Origin: Vibrio aphrogenes
GTDB taxonomy: Bacteria > Pseudomonadota > Gammaproteobacteria > Enterobacterales > Vibrionaceae
Assembly (NCBI RefSeq): GCF_002157735.2
Contig: NZ_AP018689.1
Location: 496,001-560,000 of the forward strand
Length of the DNA stretch: 64,000 nt
Direction of reading: 5' to 3'
This document shows, in pieces, positions 28,227 through 39,175 of this stretch; positions within the stretch are counted from its first letter, which is position 1, and each line of letters opens with the position of its first letter. Below the pieces are notes generated by a model. It was not told the DNA's origin, searched no databases, and saw only the letters and a program-made list of their open reading frames with translations. A program made the translations under genes and the position numbers.

Positions 28227-28756
28227 AAATGTTGAGGATTGAGGAAAGGAATTAATGCCAGAATCAATGCTTGATGATAAACCGAACTTCGAGTTAACTG
28301 GTGGTGCGTCAGTAAGCCTATCGCACCTCCTTTTTGCTTGATGTTTTCGGTGGCAAATACTTCATCCATCACATGTCCCAATTCTTTACCTTGGCGGACT
28401 TTTTCTAAGACTTGTGGAGGGAGCATTAAACACGCGGAACGAGATTCGCCTCGGATGACCTCACCACTGGCTGGGTTACTTTCAATGATCATCCAAGCGT
28501 AAGTAAAATTAGCTTCGATCCCAGCTTCTAAGCCGACATAAAAATCCGCGTCACTAATGGTGCGTTGTGCATGATGAACCCGATTTAGCGCCCCTTGCTT
28601 TGTTTCTTGATCAAACATAGGTTGGTCCGGTACACCACTGGCGACCGACACCCCTTCAAAGACAAACTGTTCATCTGGAAAGCTTGCGCTAAAGGCACTT
28701 TTCACAGCGTTGATTTTGGCCGGATTTAATGAGGCAACAATGACTTTCTTATGCAC
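28223..28756 (-). CDS. yjjX: YjjX, inosine/xanthosine triphosphatase
   Basis: 177 aa Maf/HAM1-like house-cleaning phosphatase that removes ITP and XTP. Conserved blocks: VASLNPAKINAVKSAF, GVSVASGVPDQP, ADFYVGLEAGIE, GAIGLLTH. Lies 2 nt after the pheA start-proximal gene end (pheA stop side) on the same strand, so probably co-transcribed downstream of pheA. Confidence 0.92.
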   Translation of the reverse strand: MHKKVIVASLNPAKINAVKSAFSASFPDEQFVFEGVSVASGVPDQPMFDQETKQGALNRVHHAQRTISDADFYVGLEAGIEANFTYAWMIIESNPASGEVIRGESRSACLMLPPQVLEKVRQGKELGHVMDEVFATENIKQKGGAIGLLTHHQLTRSSVYHQALILALIPFLNPQHF

Positions 28757-28758
28757 GT

Positions 28759-29940
28759 TTAACCTTCTAGCTTAACTTGAGTTGGCTTAATGTTTTCGCT
28801 TGGGTAACAACCTAATACTTTCAAATGACGGGTAATCTTGGTGAGTTCTACGATAGCTTGCTGCATTTCTACTGAGCCTAAATGGGCTTCTAAATCCACG
28901 TAAAACATCTCTTCCCATGGGTTACCCATAATTGGACGAGATTCTAATTTGGTCATATTGATGCCGTAACGTTGTAGTACCAATAGGGTTTGTACCAATG
29001 AGCCAGCTTCTTGTGAGGTTGACATGATCACAGTGGTTTTGGCGGGAATTTGTGTGGACACTTCTACTGGTTTTCTTGCCACAATAATAAAGCGTGTATG
29101 GTTTTCGGTTTGATTGGCAATATTTTCTTGAATGGTTTGTAGTCCATACAGTTTGCCGCTGGTGGCATTACCAATGGCGGCAACATCTGGACGATTTAGC
29201 TCAACAACTTTTTGCATCGCATCGGCCGTGCTGACACAAGATTTTAAGGTCACGTCTTTTAAGTGACTTAAAAACTCACTGCATTGTTGATGCGGTTGAG
29301 GGTGAGAATATAAGGTTTTGATTTCTTCTAAGCGCATGTCATGGGGCGCGAGTAAGCAATGCTCAATGGGCAGTGTCATTTCCCCCACAATATAAAGAGT
29401 TGTGTGTTGTAATAAGTCGTAAACCTCATTGATCGAACCTGAGCTGGTATTTTCAATGGGCAATACTCCAAAATCAGCGTGTCCAGATTCCACGGTGGAG
29501 GTGACTTCTTTAAAGTGTTGGCAGTTCAGCTCTATCAGCTCGGTATTTTTACGACTGAAATACTCAAGGCTTGCCAAGTGTGAATAAGAGCCTTTGGCGC
29601 CTAAGAAAGCCACGCGAGCAAGCGGTTTACGACTTTCTTCTGGGTTGGCAAGGTTTTGTAAATAAGCCTGTTGCAAAAGCACGGAATCTTCAATGATGGT
29701 ATGGAAAACTTTGGTGATATAAGGTGCATCAAGTTGATATTTCTCTTTGCCATTATTAATCAGTTTGACCAGCAATTGTTGTTCGCGTTGCGCATCTCGC
29801 ACAGGCTTAGCGGTTTGAACTTTACTTTTGGCCACCTCAAGACTTAACGCTCGACGTTCCGACAAAATGCTAAGTAAGTGATCATCCAATTCATTAAGAC
29901 GGAGTCTGATTTCTTCAAGTGAGTATTGCAATTGAGTCAT
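28759..29940 (-). CDS. pheA: PheA, chorismate mutase/prephenate dehydratase
   Basis: Bifunctional enzyme making phenylpyruvate for phenylalanine. 393 aa. Residues 1-90 are AroQ chorismate mutase (LEEIRLRLNELDDHLLSILSERR). The prephenate dehydratase domain includes GAKGSYSHLA and LPIENTSSGSINEVYDLL. The C-terminal ACT domain has the ESRP phenylalanine-binding motif (KLESRPIMGNPWEE). Controlled by the upstream pheL leader peptide and attenuator. Confidence 0.96.
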   Translation of the reverse strand: MTQLQYSLEEIRLRLNELDDHLLSILSERRALSLEVAKSKVQTAKPVRDAQREQQLLVKLINNGKEKYQLDAPYITKVFHTIIEDSVLLQQAYLQNLANPEESRKPLARVAFLGAKGSYSHLASLEYFSRKNTELIELNCQHFKEVTSTVESGHADFGVLPIENTSSGSINEVYDLLQHTTLYIVGEMTLPIEHCLLAPHDMRLEEIKTLYSHPQPHQQCSEFLSHLKDVTLKSCVSTADAMQKVVELNRPDVAAIGNATSGKLYGLQTIQENIANQTENHTRFIIVARKPVEVSTQIPAKTTVIMSTSQEAGSLVQTLLVLQRYGINMTKLESRPIMGNPWEEMFYVDLEAHLGSVEMQQAIVELTKITRHLKVLGCYPSENIKPTQVKLEG

Positions 29941-29954
29941 GATTTATCCCTATA

Positions 29955-29981
29955 AAAAAGCCCCCCAATGTGGGAGGCTTT
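29955..29981 (-). terminator. pheA attenuator terminator
   Basis: On the minus strand, AAGCCTCCC/GGGGGGCTT (one G-T pair) with a 5-nt loop is followed by T6. It lies between pheL and pheA. An upstream GGGGCT segment (30016-30021) could pair with AGCCTC of the stem to form an antiterminator. Confidence 0.85.
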
Positions 29982-30027
29982 CTGTCCGTTTTTGGCTTAT
30001 TTTTAAAACGACATCAGCCCCATCTAT

Positions 30028-30075
30028 TTATGATGGAAAAAACAAGCTAAAAAAGAACAGAGTTGATGTGTACAT
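30028..30075 (-). CDS. pheL: PheL, phenylalanine leader peptide
   Basis: A 15-residue open frame reading MYTSTLFFFSLFFPS, five of 15 residues Phe. An AAGGA ribosome binding site lies 9 nt before the ATG. It precedes an intrinsic terminator and pheA, the classic attenuation layout (E. coli PheL is also 15 aa and Phe-rich). When charged tRNA-Phe is scarce, the ribosome stalls at the Phe codons and lets the antiterminator form. Confidence 0.9.
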   Translation of the reverse strand: MYTSTLFFFSLFFPS

Positions 30076-30132
30076 GTAATAAATTCCTTAAGTGAATCTG
30101 TACCATAAGCAAGGTAAGACAAAGCGTCAAGC

Positions 30133-30160
30133 AAAAAAAATGACGCTCAATGAGCGTCAT
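30133..30160 (-). terminator. Intrinsic terminator of raiA
   Basis: Perfect 9-bp stem ATGACGCTC/GAGCGTCAT with a 3-nt loop, then T8 on the minus strand. Confidence 0.9.
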
Positions 30161-30183
30161 AAATAATGGTTAATGATTTTGAA

Positions 30184-30519
30184 TTAAAGTTCTTCTAGCT
30201 CTTCGAGTTCAGGTTTTTCTGCTAGTGAACGTTTCGCTTCTGGCTTATGGCTTAACTTGTTAAGTTGACGTTCAAGCTTTTGCTCAACTTCATTGATCGC
30301 TTTATATAAATCTTCGTGTGAAGCCGATGCCACTAATTGACCTTTAGGTACAGTGATGGTCGCTTCAATTTTTTGCTGCTTACCTGGTTCGGTGCAGATG
30401 GTCGCTTGACAGCTGATGAGTTCAATTTGCCATTTTTCTAATTTTTTGAATTTAGCCTCAATGTAGTCTCGGATGGAAGAGGTGACTTCGATATTTTTAC
30501 CAGTAATGTTAATTTTCAT
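30184..30519 (-). CDS. raiA: RaiA (YfiA), ribosome-associated inhibitor
   Basis: 111 aa HPF-family protein binding the 30S A/P sites during stress or stationary phase (MKINITGKNIEVTSSIRDYI, ATITVPKGQLVASASHEDLYKAINEVEQKLERQL), with an acidic C-terminal tail. Neighbour of pheL-pheA, as in E. coli, which favours RaiA over HPF. A strong CRP-type site lies upstream. Confidence 0.93.
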   Translation of the reverse strand: MKINITGKNIEVTSSIRDYIEAKFKKLEKWQIELISCQATICTEPGKQQKIEATITVPKGQLVASASHEDLYKAINEVEQKLERQLNKLSHKPEAKRSLAEKPELEELEEL

Positions 30520-30583
30520 AGGCTCTTATCCTCTTTTGTCCTTGATTTGTTAATTTCAGATTACTATTTTGCTATAAAATAAA

Positions 30584-30599
30584 TGTGATTTAGATCACG
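30584..30599 (-). promoter_or_regulatory. CRP-type binding site upstream of raiA
   Basis: TGTGA-N6-TCACG, 9 of 10 core positions of the CRP consensus TGTGA-N6-TCACA. It lies 65-80 bp before the raiA start codon. Catabolite control of raiA is plausible. Confidence 0.65.
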
Positions 30600-30821
30600 T
30601 AAGCTAGGGGATTATTAATGGACTGAAGTAAATGTGATCACAAACAAAGGTTCGTCATTGGTGGAGTAAAAAACACTTGTTCTTCGGCTGAATTTTAGTA
30701 GATTCAATGTGTCGGCTACTAGAAATTTCTATTTTTAGGGGGCGAATACAAATCAAATTTTAGGCAGGTTGTTTTTTGCTCTTCTTATGCTTTTCCTTCT
30801 TATGCATTTTCTCAATAGACA

Positions 30822-30889
30822 ATTGCTTCTAAACATAATTGTCTCTCAATATAATCATTGCCTCTCATCATAATTTTCTCTCTCATATA
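30822..30889. repeat. Degenerate ~19-bp tandem repeats in the raiA-bamD gap
   Basis: Units begin ATTG(C/T)(C/T)TCT at 30822, 30838 and 30857, with a weaker fourth from 30876, each ending in an AT-rich CATAAT/AATATAAT-like part. They sit directly after the bamD terminator region. Besides the CRP site, nothing else is visible in 30520-30939. Confidence 0.5.
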
Positions 30890-30917
30890 AAAAAAGCAGC
30901 GAATGGTCGCTGCTTTT
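30888..30917 (-). terminator. Intrinsic terminator of bamD
   Basis: On the minus strand, AGCAGCGA/TCGCTGCT with a 4-nt loop, then T7. Confidence 0.9.
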
Positions 30918-30939
30918 GAGAAGTTCTGCGTTGGTAATA

Positions 30940-31665
30940 CTATTTTTTATTCAGTTCAATAAGCTCTTCGGTGCGTTTTATCGCATCTTCTAAGCCCAGT
31001 TCTTTATAAGCTTTAAGTTGGATTTTTAACGAATCACGAGCGGCAATAGTATCAGGATAGGTTTTTTGAATTTCTTGGCAACGATTGATTGCTGCAATCC
31101 AAGCTTCACGACGTAGGTAAAAATCGGCAGATGCGAGATCGTATTCAGCTAGACGATTTTTTAATGACATCAAACGAAGTTGAGCATCGGCTGCATATAA
31201 ACTATTTGGATAGCGTTCTAATAAACGTTTGAAATCAACAAAGGCTGCTTTTACTGGTTCTGGATCGCGATCGGAGCGGTCCATATTAAATAAGCTATGC
31301 ATGAAGTTGGAGTCTTGAGCCATATGAGTCAAACCACGCATATATAAAACCCAATCAGAACGCTCATGAGTTGGGTTAAGACGTGTGAAACGTTCAATGG
31401 TCGCAAGGGCTAATGGATAATCCCCATTTTTATAGTAGGCGAAGATCAAATCCAGTTGAACTTGATCGGAATAAGGGCCAAATGGGTAGCGTGAATCAAG
31501 TGCTTCGAACTTTTTGATCGACTCAGCCCAGCTGCCTGCTTGCAAACTTTGTTGAGCTTGTGTGTATAAATCCGATGGTGGGATGTCTGGTACAGCATCT
31601 TTCTTATCGGCACAACCAGCTAAAAAGAGTAGGGAAATCAATCCCAAAAGGTATTGGCGTTTCAT
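30940..31665 (-). CDS. bamD: BamD, outer membrane assembly lipoprotein
   Basis: 241 aa lipoprotein of the BAM complex that inserts beta-barrel proteins. Lipobox LAGC with Cys18. TPR-like repeats follow (YTQAQQSLQAGSWAESIKKF, DLIFAYYKNGDYPLALATI, DAQLRLMSLKNRLAEYDL). Length matches E. coli BamD. Divergent from rluD, the conserved arrangement. Confidence 0.95.
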   Translation of the reverse strand: MKRQYLLGLISLLFLAGCADKKDAVPDIPPSDLYTQAQQSLQAGSWAESIKKFEALDSRYPFGPYSDQVQLDLIFAYYKNGDYPLALATIERFTRLNPTHERSDWVLYMRGLTHMAQDSNFMHSLFNMDRSDRDPEPVKAAFVDFKRLLERYPNSLYAADAQLRLMSLKNRLAEYDLASADFYLRREAWIAAINRCQEIQKTYPDTIAARDSLKIQLKAYKELGLEDAIKRTEELIELNKK

Positions 31666-31824
31666 TGTGAGGAGAAAATTCCTTGAATTAAATTTATTGC
31701 TTCCGTTACTTCTGACAAGTTAACAGATACAATGGTGAATAACACTATTTTACCAATAACGGTGAATAGCCTATTTTATCCATATTGTTGGATATTAGTC
31801 TCATGGTTTTTTAAAAAGTTCGAT

Positions 31825-32796
31825 ATGGCCCAACAGATTGTACGCACTGACACAGTAAAAGATTCTCAATTAGGGCAACGCTTAGATCAAGCGATTGCTG
31901 AATTATTTTCAGAATTTTCTCGCTCACGTTTGAAAGAATGGTTGCTTGAAGGCAAGGTTCAAATCAATGGTGAAGTGGTAACTAAACCTCGAACTCGAGT
32001 CATGGGCGGGGAAGAAATTACCGTTCAAGCCGAGCTAGAAGACGAAGAACGCTGGGAAGCTCAAGATATTCCATTAAATATCGTTTATGAAGATGACGAT
32101 ATTATTGTCATCAATAAACCACGAGATTTTGTGGTGCATCCTGGCGCCGGTACACCTGATGGTACCGTATTAAATGCGTTATTGCACCATTACCCAGCGA
32201 TTGCAGAAGTGCCGCGCGCCGGTATTGTGCACCGTTTGGATAAAGATACCACGGGGTTGATGGTGGTTGCGAAGACCGTACCGGCGCAAACGCGTTTAGT
32301 CCGTGCTCTGCAAAAGCGTAAAATCACACGTGAATATGAAGCGATTATTATTGGTAATATGACCGCTGGCGGGCGTATCGAAAAACCGATTGGTCGTCAC
32401 TCTACTAAACGAACTCTAATGGCGGTTAATGAATTAGGTAAGCCGGCGGTGACTCATTATCGTGTCGCTGAGCATTTCCGTGAACATACCCGCATTCGCT
32501 TACGCTTAGAAACCGGACGTACTCACCAAATTCGTGTGCACATGTCTTACATTCAACATCCATTGTTGGGTGACACTGCTTATGGTGGCCGAGCTCGTAT
32601 ACCAAAAGGGGCGTCTGCTGAGTTGACGGATATGATTCGTAATTTTGACCGTCAAGCGCTGCATGCGGTGATGTTGAAATTTGAACATCCTGAAAGCGGG
32701 GAAGAAATGAAGTTTCATGCGCCAATCCCTGATGACATGGTCGCGATGACGGAAGCGTTACGTGTGGATGCGTTAGAGAATCACGTCGAGGAATAA
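31825..32796 (+). CDS. rluD: RluD, 23S rRNA pseudouridine synthase
   Basis: Makes pseudouridines 1911/1915/1917 in helix 69 of 23S rRNA. 323 aa. S4 domain at residues 15-75 (RLDQAIAELFSEFSRSRLKEWL). Catalytic D139 in GIVHRLDKDTTGL, then GRTHQIRVHM. I chose the ATG at 31825 (MAQQIVRTDT) to match family length; the frame is open further upstream to 31732 but that extension is atypical. pgeF follows after 6 nt. Confidence 0.95.
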   Translation: MAQQIVRTDTVKDSQLGQRLDQAIAELFSEFSRSRLKEWLLEGKVQINGEVVTKPRTRVMGGEEITVQAELEDEERWEAQDIPLNIVYEDDDIIVINKPRDFVVHPGAGTPDGTVLNALLHHYPAIAEVPRAGIVHRLDKDTTGLMVVAKTVPAQTRLVRALQKRKITREYEAIIIGNMTAGGRIEKPIGRHSTKRTLMAVNELGKPAVTHYRVAEHFREHTRIRLRLETGRTHQIRVHMSYIQHPLLGDTAYGGRARIPKGASAELTDMIRNFDRQALHAVMLKFEHPESGEEMKFHAPIPDDMVAMTEALRVDALENHVEE

Positions 32797-32802
32797 TCAC
32801 TA

Positions 32803-33540
32803 ATGGACAATATTGTGCTACCAAACTGGCCTGCGCCTACAAATGTAAAAGCGTTTAGCTCAACGCGGTTTGGTGGTGTCTCAACCGGTGTTTATCAAGG
32901 CTTGAACTTAGGTATGCATGTGGGGGATGACCGCAATATTGTCCAACGTAATCGTGATCTTTTACGTCAGCAACATCTCATGCCAACGTCTCCAGTTTGG
33001 CTTAATCAAACTCATTCAGCGGATGTCATTGAATTGAGCAAACCTACTCATCATGTACTGGATGCTGATGGGGCCACGACTCGCCATAATAAAATAGTAT
33101 GTTGTGTGATGACGGCTGACTGCTTGCCTGTGTTATTGACCAATACCGAGGGCTCACAAGTGGCAGCGGTACACGCAGGATGGCGTGGCCTAGCAAATGG
33201 TATTTTAGAAAATGCGGTGAGACAATTTGATAAATCCAGCCAAGTCATGGCGTGGTTAGGCCCTGCAATTGGTCCAACCGCCTTTGAAGTAGGGGAAGAT
33301 GTTTATCAAGCGTTTGTACAGCATGATGTCCATGCAAAAGATGCCTTCACACCTCGTGTAAAACAGAGTGGCAAATGGTTAGCGGATATGTCCATTTTAG
33401 CAACCCAGCGCTTAAACCAAGCGGGCGTGGAGCAAGTGTTTGTCAGCCAACGCTGTACCTATAGTGAAGACGATATTTTTTATTCGTATCGACGTGATGG
33501 CGTGACCGGCCGTCAAGCCTCCTTTATTTGGTTAGAATAA
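32803..33540 (+). CDS. pgeF: PgeF (YfiH), peptidoglycan editing factor
   Basis: 245 aa Cys-Zn hydrolase that prevents L-Ser misincorporation into the peptidoglycan stem peptide; once annotated as laccase/polyphenol oxidase. Putative zinc ligands H71 (LNQTHSADV), C107 (MTADCLPVLL) and H124 (AVHAGWRGL). Downstream of rluD in one operon, as in E. coli. Confidence 0.92.
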   Translation: MDNIVLPNWPAPTNVKAFSSTRFGGVSTGVYQGLNLGMHVGDDRNIVQRNRDLLRQQHLMPTSPVWLNQTHSADVIELSKPTHHVLDADGATTRHNKIVCCVMTADCLPVLLTNTEGSQVAAVHAGWRGLANGILENAVRQFDKSSQVMAWLGPAIGPTAFEVGEDVYQAFVQHDVHAKDAFTPRVKQSGKWLADMSILATQRLNQAGVEQVFVSQRCTYSEDDIFYSYRRDGVTGRQASFIWLE

Positions 33541-33603
33541 TTCCAGCGTATGACGCTTTCGCTCTGATGATTCTGTCGAGCGTATGATTATTTTTTACTC
33601 GCT

Positions 33604-33633
33604 CTTGAAAACCCACCTATCTGCATCCATTTA
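33604..33633 (+). promoter_or_regulatory. Sigma-32 type promoter of clpB
   Basis: -35 CTTGAAA (33604-33610, perfect), 13-nt spacing, then CATCCATTT close to the consensus CCCCATNT. It lies about 50 nt before clpB, a classic heat-shock gene. Confidence 0.7.
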
Positions 33634-33679
33634 TAAGCCAACAACAGAAGTATCTCATGTATGAGATTGGAGGCTTATA

Positions 33680-36253
33680 ATGCGTTTTGATAAATTTACC
33701 AGTAAATTCCAGCTTGCCATTTCTGATGCGCAATCTCTTGCGCTAGGCCGTGATCACCAGTTTATTGAACCTGTGCACTTAATGCAGGCATTGCTAAATC
33801 AAGATGGCAGCACCATTCGTCCTATTTTTACCATGCTTGGTGTTGATGCCACTCAATTACGTTCTAAAGTTGCGCAAGAACTTGATAAATTGCCGAAAGT
33901 GACCGGTATTGGTGGGGATGTTCAAGCATCGAAAAATTTAGGCAACCTATTGAATGTTTGTGACAAAATTGCACAGCAACGTAACGATGCTTACATTTCT
34001 TCTGAACTATTTTTGCTTGCAGCATTAGAAGACCACGGGCCACTTGGTAAGTTGTTTAAAGAATTAGGTTTAAACAAAGCCAATGTGACTAAGGCGATTG
34101 ATGAAATTCGTGGTGGACAAAATGTCGACGACCCGAATGCAGAAGAAAAACGCCAAGCATTAGAAAAATACACGATTGATCTCACTGAGCGTGCAGAGCA
34201 AGGCAAACTCGATCCTGTGATTGGTCGTGATGATGAAATTCGCCGTACCATTCAGGTTTTACAGCGCCGTACCAAAAATAACCCGGTGTTGATTGGTCAG
34301 CCGGGGGTCGGTAAAACCGCGATCGTAGAAGGCTTGGCATTACGTATCGTGAATAATGAAGTACCAGAAGGTTTGCGTAATCGCCGCGTATTATCGCTCG
34401 ACATGGGCGCATTGATCGCCGGCGCTAAATACCGGGGTGAATTTGAAGAGCGTTTAAAAGCGGTCTTGAATGAGTTAGCGCAAGAAGATGGCAACATTAT
34501 TTTGTTCATTGATGAGTTGCATACCATGGTAGGCGCTGGCAAAGGCGAAGGCTCAATGGATGCCGGTAATATGCTTAAACCTGCTTTGGCTCGTGGTGAG
34601 CTTCATTGTGTTGGTGCGACTACCTTGGATGAATACCGTCAATACGTGGAAAAAGACCCAGCGTTAGAGCGTCGTTTCCAAAAAGTGCTGGTGGATGAGC
34701 CGAGTGTGGAAGATACCATTGCGATTTTACGTGGCTTAAAAGAACGCTACGAATTACACCACCATGTGGAAATTACCGATCCGGCAATTGTGGCGGCTGC
34801 AACGCTGTCCAATCGTTATGTATCGGATCGTCAATTACCAGATAAAGCCATCGACTTAATTGATGAGGCGGCCTCGAGTATTCGTATTCAAATGGATTCG
34901 AAACCGGAATCACTAGACCGTTTAGACCGTCGTATCATCCAGCTGAAAATCGAACAGCAAGCGCTACTAAATGAAGATGATGCCGCCAGTACCAAACGCT
35001 TGGCTATTCTGAATCAAGAATTGGCTGAAAAAGAGCGTGAATATTCCGAACTTGAAGAAGTCTGGAAAACTGAAAAAGCGTCGTTGTCTGGCACTCAACA
35101 TATAAAAGCTGAGTTAGAGCAAGCACGTTTAGATATGGATGTGGCTCGTCGCGCTGGTGACTTGCAACGAATGTCAGAATTGCAATACGGCAAAATTCCT
35201 GAGCTGGAAAAGCAATTAGACAATGCTTCACAAGTGGAGAATATTGAATTAACGCTGCTGAAAAACCGAGTAACAGACGCTGAAATAGCCGAGGTCTTGT
35301 CGAAACAAACGGGGATTCCGGTTTCTAAAATGCTTGAGGCAGAAAAAGCCAAGTTATTATCGATGGAATCGGTATTGCATGAGCGTGTGATTGGACAAAA
35401 AGAAGCGGTCGATGTGGTGTCAAATGCCATTCGTCGTAGCCGTGCTGGTTTATCGGATCCTAATAAACCGATTGGTTCGTTTTTATTCTTAGGCCCAACC
35501 GGTGTGGGTAAAACCGAGCTATGTAAAACACTGGCGAACTTTATGTTTGATAGTGAAGATGCAATGGTGCGAATTGATATGTCTGAGTTTATGGAAAAAC
35601 ACTCAGTATCACGTTTGGTCGGTGCGCCTCCTGGTTATGTCGGTTATGACGAGGGTGGCTACTTAACCGAAGCGGTACGTCGTAAACCATATTCAGTGAT
35701 CTTATTGGATGAAGTGGAAAAAGCGCACCCCGATGTATTCAATATCTTATTACAAGTATTGGATGATGGGCGTTTAACCGATGGCCAAGGTCGTACTGTC
35801 GATTTTAAAAATACCGTCGTGATCATGACTTCTAACTTAGGTTCTGATCGTATTCAAGAAAACGCAGCGACGTCTTCTTATGAAGAGATGAAAAATCAAG
35901 TGATGGAGATCGTAAGCCAACACTTTAGACCGGAGTTTTTAAACCGTGTTGATGAAAGTGTGGTATTCCATCCACTTGGCCAAGAGCAAATTAAGTCGAT
36001 TGCTTCTATTCAATTGGATCGCCTACGTCAACGTATGGCAGATAAAGAATATGAATTACAAGTCGGTGATGATGTCTTGTCTTTAGTCGCTGAAGTTGGT
36101 TTTGATCCTGTGTATGGCGCGCGTCCACTAAAACGTGCGATTCAACAAATGGTCGAAAACCCATTAGCGCGCTCTATGCTGGCAAGTGAACTGCTACCTG
36201 GCAAAGTAGTGCGATTATCAGTGGAAGATGACCATATCGTGGCAAAGCAATAA
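33680..36253 (+). CDS. clpB: ClpB disaggregase
   Basis: Hexameric AAA+ chaperone that rescues aggregated proteins with DnaK. 857 aa, normal. N-domain (1-145), first AAA with Walker [14 protein letters not shown] near residue 205, coiled-coil middle domain (about 410-520, [28 protein letters not shown] precedes NBD1), second AAA with [15 protein letters not shown] near 605, and C-terminal small domain ([14 protein letters not shown]). Single gene with its own promoter and terminator. Confidence 0.97.
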   Translation: MRFDKFTSKFQLAISDAQSLALGRDHQFIEPVHLMQALLNQDGSTIRPIFTMLGVDATQLRSKVAQELDKLPKVTGIGGDVQASKNLGNLLNVCDKIAQQRNDAYISSELFLLAALEDHGPLGKLFKELGLNKANVTKAIDEIRGGQNVDDPNAEEKRQALEKYTIDLTERAEQGKLDPVIGRDDEIRRTIQVLQRRTKNNPVLIGQPGVGKTAIVEGLALRIVNNEVPEGLRNRRVLSLDMGALIAGAKYRGEFEERLKAVLNELAQEDGNIILFIDELHTMVGAGKGEGSMDAGNMLKPALARGELHCVGATTLDEYRQYVEKDPALERRFQKVLVDEPSVEDTIAILRGLKERYELHHHVEITDPAIVAAATLSNRYVSDRQLPDKAIDLIDEAASSIRIQMDSKPESLDRLDRRIIQLKIEQQALLNEDDAASTKRLAILNQELAEKEREYSELEEVWKTEKASLSGTQHIKAELEQARLDMDVARRAGDLQRMSELQYGKIPELEKQLDNASQVENIELTLLKNRVTDAEIAEVLSKQTGIPVSKMLEAEKAKLLSMESVLHERVIGQKEAVDVVSNAIRRSRAGLSDPNKPIGSFLFLGPTGVGKTELCKTLANFMFDSEDAMVRIDMSEFMEKHSVSRLVGAPPGYVGYDEGGYLTEAVRRKPYSVILLDEVEKAHPDVFNILLQVLDDGRLTDGQGRTVDFKNTVVIMTSNLGSDRIQENAATSSYEEMKNQVMEIVSQHFRPEFLNRVDESVVFHPLGQEQIKSIASIQLDRLRQRMADKEYELQVGDDVLSLVAEVGFDPVYGARPLKRAIQQMVENPLARSMLASELLPGKVVRLSVEDDHIVAKQ

Positions 36254-36274
36254 TAAGCTAACAATATCAAACCC

Positions 36275-36308
36275 AAAGGAGCAACGAATATTCGTTGCTC
36301 CTTTTTTA
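36275..36308 (+). terminator. Intrinsic terminator of clpB
   Basis: AAAGGAGCAACGAA/TTCGTTGCTCCTTT perfect 14-bp stem with a 2-nt tip (loop opens in practice), then a T run. Confidence 0.95.
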
Positions 36309-36533
36309 TTGGTTGAGTGACATGACCACGATGTAAATATAATGATATATAGAGAGGGTAAAAAGAGAGGCTTTATTTAGGCATACAAACTTCCTTGTCC
36401 TACTTTAAGCAACTTAAAAAGAAGGTTTCTGTGGATAACCTGTTCTTAAGTTTAGGGTAAAGTGGTATAAATAAGCCTTTGATTGTAAAGTGAACATTTG
36501 AGCGGTATTTTCGCATTTTTTTATAAAAATCAC

Positions 36534-36561
36534 TTGCCAAGAAGATTCGCTTCTCTATAAT
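36534..36561 (+). promoter_or_regulatory. rrn promoter P1
   Basis: -35 TTGCCA and -10 TATAAT with a 16-bp spacer, and a strongly A/T-rich UP-like region just upstream (36505-36530). A GC-containing discriminator (GCGACC) follows the -10, as in stringently controlled rRNA promoters. Confidence 0.85.
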
Positions 36562-36660
36562 GCGACCTCACTGACACGGAGCACGCAGCCAAGCTGCAGC
36601 ACGGGTTAGAGGTCAAAACCTTCTCAAAAAGGTTTGCGAAAAAAGTTTTAAAAAAAGTGT

Positions 36661-36688
36661 TTGACACGAGCTTTTAAATCGCTAAAAT
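36661..36688 (+). promoter_or_regulatory. rrn promoter P2
   Basis: -35 TTGACA (perfect) and -10 TAAAAT with a 16-bp spacer, about 125 bp after P1. The 36254-37025 gap otherwise holds the clpB terminator, the UP-like region, boxA and the 16S leader. Confidence 0.85.
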
Positions 36689-36735
36689 GGCCGCCCTGTT
36701 CAGCGAGATGCACTAAGCATTATCGATAAGAACAA

Positions 36736-36752
36736 CGCTCTTTAACAATTTA
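36736..36752 (+). promoter_or_regulatory. boxA antitermination site, rrn leader
   Basis: CGCTCTTTAACAATTTA, nearly identical to the E. coli rrn boxA. Binds NusB/S10 for rRNA antitermination. Confidence 0.85.
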
Positions 36753-37025
36753 AACCTATCAATCTGTGTGGGCACTCGTTGATGATAATCAAAAAGATTT
36801 ATCAATGAACTGAGTGACCAAACGGCTATTAAAAGAGTCAGCCTTGAGCTGGTTTGATTTCACTTTTTAAAGTGAAAATAAATAATAGCGGCACAGTCAA
36901 TTCATTATCTATCTGTTGGATAGATAATAGCTTTAAAGTTACTTCTTCTTTTTAAGAAGAATAGTTTTGAAGTCAGTATTCGTTGAGCCGGTCGTCTCTT
37001 TATTTAAGAGCGGCCACAAAAACTT

Positions 37026-38568
<1,543 letters not shown>

Positions 38569-38660
38569 TACGAAGATTATTTTTGATGAGTACCCACACA
38601 GATTGATTAGGTTTATATAGAAAAGAGTTCAGAAAGCATCCCATTGCTTTCAAATCCTGT

Positions 38661-38736
38661 GTCCCGTTCGTCTAGAGGCCTAGGACACCGCCCTTTCACG
38701 GCGGTAACAGGGGTTCGACTCCCCTACGGGATACCA
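38661..38736 (+). tRNA. tRNA-Glu (TTC)
   Basis: 76 nt with encoded CCA. Anticodon loop CTTTCAC, closed by CCGCC/GGCGG. T-loop GTTCGACTC. First of four tRNAs in the 16S-23S spacer. Confidence 0.96.
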
Positions 38737-38764
38737 CTTCCTTCTCTTAAGAGATAGAAGATAT

Positions 38765-38840
38765 GGGTCGTTAGCTCAGTTGGTAGAGCAGTTGACTTTT
38801 AATCAATTGGTCGCAGGTTCGAATCCTGCACGACCCACCA
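38765..38840 (+). tRNA. tRNA-Lys (TTT)
   Basis: 76 nt with encoded CCA. Acceptor GGGTCGT/ACGACCC, anticodon loop CTTTTAA. Followed by a 42-nt spacer similar to the one after tRNA-Ala. Confidence 0.96.
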
Positions 38841-38882
38841 TTTCCTCCCATGGAAATGCTTACTTTAGGTAAGAAAATAAAT

Positions 38883-38958
38883 GGGGCTATAGCTCAGCTG
38901 GGAGAGCGCCTGCCTTGCACGCAGGAGGTCTGCGGTTCGATCCCGCATAGCTCCACCA
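38883..38958 (+). tRNA. tRNA-Ala (TGC)
   Basis: 76 nt with encoded CCA. Acceptor GGGGCTA/TAGCTCC (with the usual G-U), anticodon loop CTTGCAC. Confidence 0.96.
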
Positions 38959-38998
38959 TTCCTCCATAGGAATGCTTATTTTAGATAAGAAAATTTAT

Positions 38999-39074
38999 GG
39001 GCGATTAGCTCAGTTGGGAGAGCACCTGCCTTACAAGCAGGGGGTCACTGGTTCGAGCCCGGTATCGCCCACCA
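38999..39074 (+). tRNA. tRNA-Val (TAC)
   Basis: 76 nt with encoded CCA. Acceptor GGGCGAT/ATCGCCC, anticodon loop CTTACAA. Confidence 0.96.
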
Positions 39075-39175
39075 CTCTTTAAATACTTTTACGATGTCAC
39101 GCATCCGGTTTTATAAATTGGATGGGGTTATTTGTCGCTGAAAGTCTTTAAAAAGTGGTTTCAATAGAAACTCTT

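Noticed and set aside
31732-31824. Extended N-terminus of RluD
   Set aside because: The extra 31 residues are not seen in the family, and the ATG at 31825 gives the normal length and start.
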